Assembly (NCBI GenBank): GCA_002337095.1
Contig: DDFI01000008.1
Location: 93,211 to 123,538 of the forward strand
Length of the DNA: 30,328 nt
DNA from: Candidatus Saccharibacteria bacterium UBA1932
GTDB lineage: Bacteria; Patescibacteriota; Saccharimonadia; Saccharimonadales; Saccharimonadaceae
Reading direction: 5' to 3'
Shown: in pieces, positions 29,821 to 30,328 of the stretch
How positions within the stretch are numbered: the first letter of the stretch is position 1
Layout of the letters: every line of letters begins with the position of its first letter
Program-made: the position numbers and the translations under genes
Notes under the pieces: model-generated
The model's database searches: none
Seen by the model: the letters and a program-made list of their open reading frames with translations, nothing else
What the model was told of the DNA's origin: nothing

Positions 29821-30298
29821 CGCGCCTAATTCGCTGATGCAGCAGATACGCGTGGAGCGATCGGTCTTTCGGCACAACCTATGCGCTGGGCCGGGGGCTG
29901 GCTGGGGTGTGGGGTTTGCGAATGTGCAGCAAAGTGTTATTCGGGGCAATAGCTTTGTCGATTATGGCATGAACGCGATTCATATCGAGGATCGCAGTGC
30001 TAATCTACACGTAGATGCCAATACATTTGTGCAGTGTTCGACAATTGTGACGTCGTATGACTCCAATATTATCATCATTTCTGGCTGTCGCTCTATCGCC
30101 GTCAGTGGCAATATGTTTGATTGTCGCAGCCAGCCAAATACGATTGATTGCGTGTATGTGGGGGCGGGTGGGGCATATACTCCGCCCCAAGACATCACCA
30201 TTACCAACAATACTGCCTACTTGGCCCATGGTTCGCAGGTAGTTGGTGTTTACAATGCGATCAATGTCATTGCCGCGCCAAATGTCGAACTGGCCTGA
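29798..30298 (+). CDS. Right-handed beta-helix protein, C-terminal part, out of frame with the upstream part
   Basis: This 166-residue frame begins with MPSDLEFNAPNSL at an ATG 23 bases before the stop of the upstream part, and continues the same rung pattern (QIRVERSVFRHN, NVQQSVIRGNSFVDYGMNAIHIED, NLHVDANTFVQC, SIAVSGNMFDCR, DITITNNTAYLAHGSQ). One unbroken beta-helix gene would need a shift of one base around 29795-29820. It is either a true disruption (pseudogene), a sequencing or assembly error, or two overlapping genes that together rebuild the helix. The TGA stop is at 30296-30298. About 30 bases follow to the window end. Confidence 0.6.
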   Translation: MPSDLEFNAPNSLMQQIRVERSVFRHNLCAGPGAGWGVGFANVQQSVIRGNSFVDYGMNAIHIEDRSANLHVDANTFVQCSTIVTSYDSNIIIISGCRSIAVSGNMFDCRSQPNTIDCVYVGAGGAYTPPQDITITNNTAYLAHGSQVVGVYNAINVIAAPNVELA

Positions 30299-30328
30299 AA
30301 ACTACGTATTAACTAAAACCTTCGCAAC

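Noticed and set aside
1..30328. Recoding of UGA as glycine, as in SR1 and Gracilibacteria.
   Set aside because: dnaG, polA, mutM, holA and the beta-helix part end at TGA at expected protein ends, and no in-frame TGA interrupts a conserved domain.
1..30328. tRNA, rRNA, CRISPR array, insertion sequence or prophage.
   Set aside because: The spaces between genes are too short and show no tRNA cloverleaf, spaced repeats, transposase or integrase-like sequence. The only direct repeats lie inside coding tails.

Overview
The window reads as a gene-dense bacterial chromosome segment with medium GC. No gap between genes exceeds about 190 bases, and no tRNA, rRNA, insertion sequence or CRISPR array is visible. 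TGA, TAA and TAG all end genes at sensible points, so the code is the standard one and not the UGA=Gly code of SR1/Gracilibacteria. The gene set suggests Candidatus Saccharibacteria (TM7) or a close Patescibacteria/CPR relative. Pointers are tiny intergenic spaces, a WhiB-like protein beside polA, EF-P instead of rplI after rpsR, a short TruB, and several membrane or surface proteins I cannot assign. The lineage is an inference from gene content and was not tested by phylogeny.

Layout. 1-1783: 3' end of dnaG and rpoD, overlapping. 1881-3304: an unassigned protein with a possible HTH, converging on an archaeal-like nucleotide kinase. 3374-6739: WhiB-like protein, DNA polymerase I and a GNAT acetyltransferase. 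6773-10287: membrane-anchored protein, HAD hydrolase and a CtpE-like P-type ATPase. 10303-12637: mutM, holA and a type IV pilin-like protein. 12712-13113 (minus): ribosomal protein S20 with a histone-H1-like tail. 13270-18328: degenerate DHH-family protein with a long disordered tail, then truB, rpsO and pnp. 18399-24266: membrane protein, family 4-like uracil-DNA glycosylase, RNase J and FtsK/SpoIIIE. 24333-27363: membrane protein plus a large surface-anchored cutinase-like enzyme. 27461-29086: rpsF-ssb-rpsR-efp. 29182-30298: right-handed beta-helix protein split by a frameshift.

Themes. Replication and repair genes (dnaG, polA, mutM, holA, UDG, ssb, ftsK) and RNA metabolism genes (rpoD, truB, pnp, rnj, ribosomal proteins) dominate. 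Two kinds of gene start are seen. Many genes have a TATAAT or TATACT box ending only 6-11 bases before the ATG, as expected for leaderless mRNAs. Others (pnp, rnj, rpsF, rpsT, the DHH-like gene) have a real leader and a Shine-Dalgarno sequence, and the pnp, rnj and rpsF leaders can fold. Several familiar enzymes carry unusual active-site or metal-site changes: PolA motif C is HDS, the UDG has lost three of four Fe-S cysteines, the DHH protein has lost its metal ligands, and EF-P carries Arg at its modification site. The most distinctive accessory locus is the cutinase-like surface protein, which could act on the envelope of a host actinobacterium (inference).
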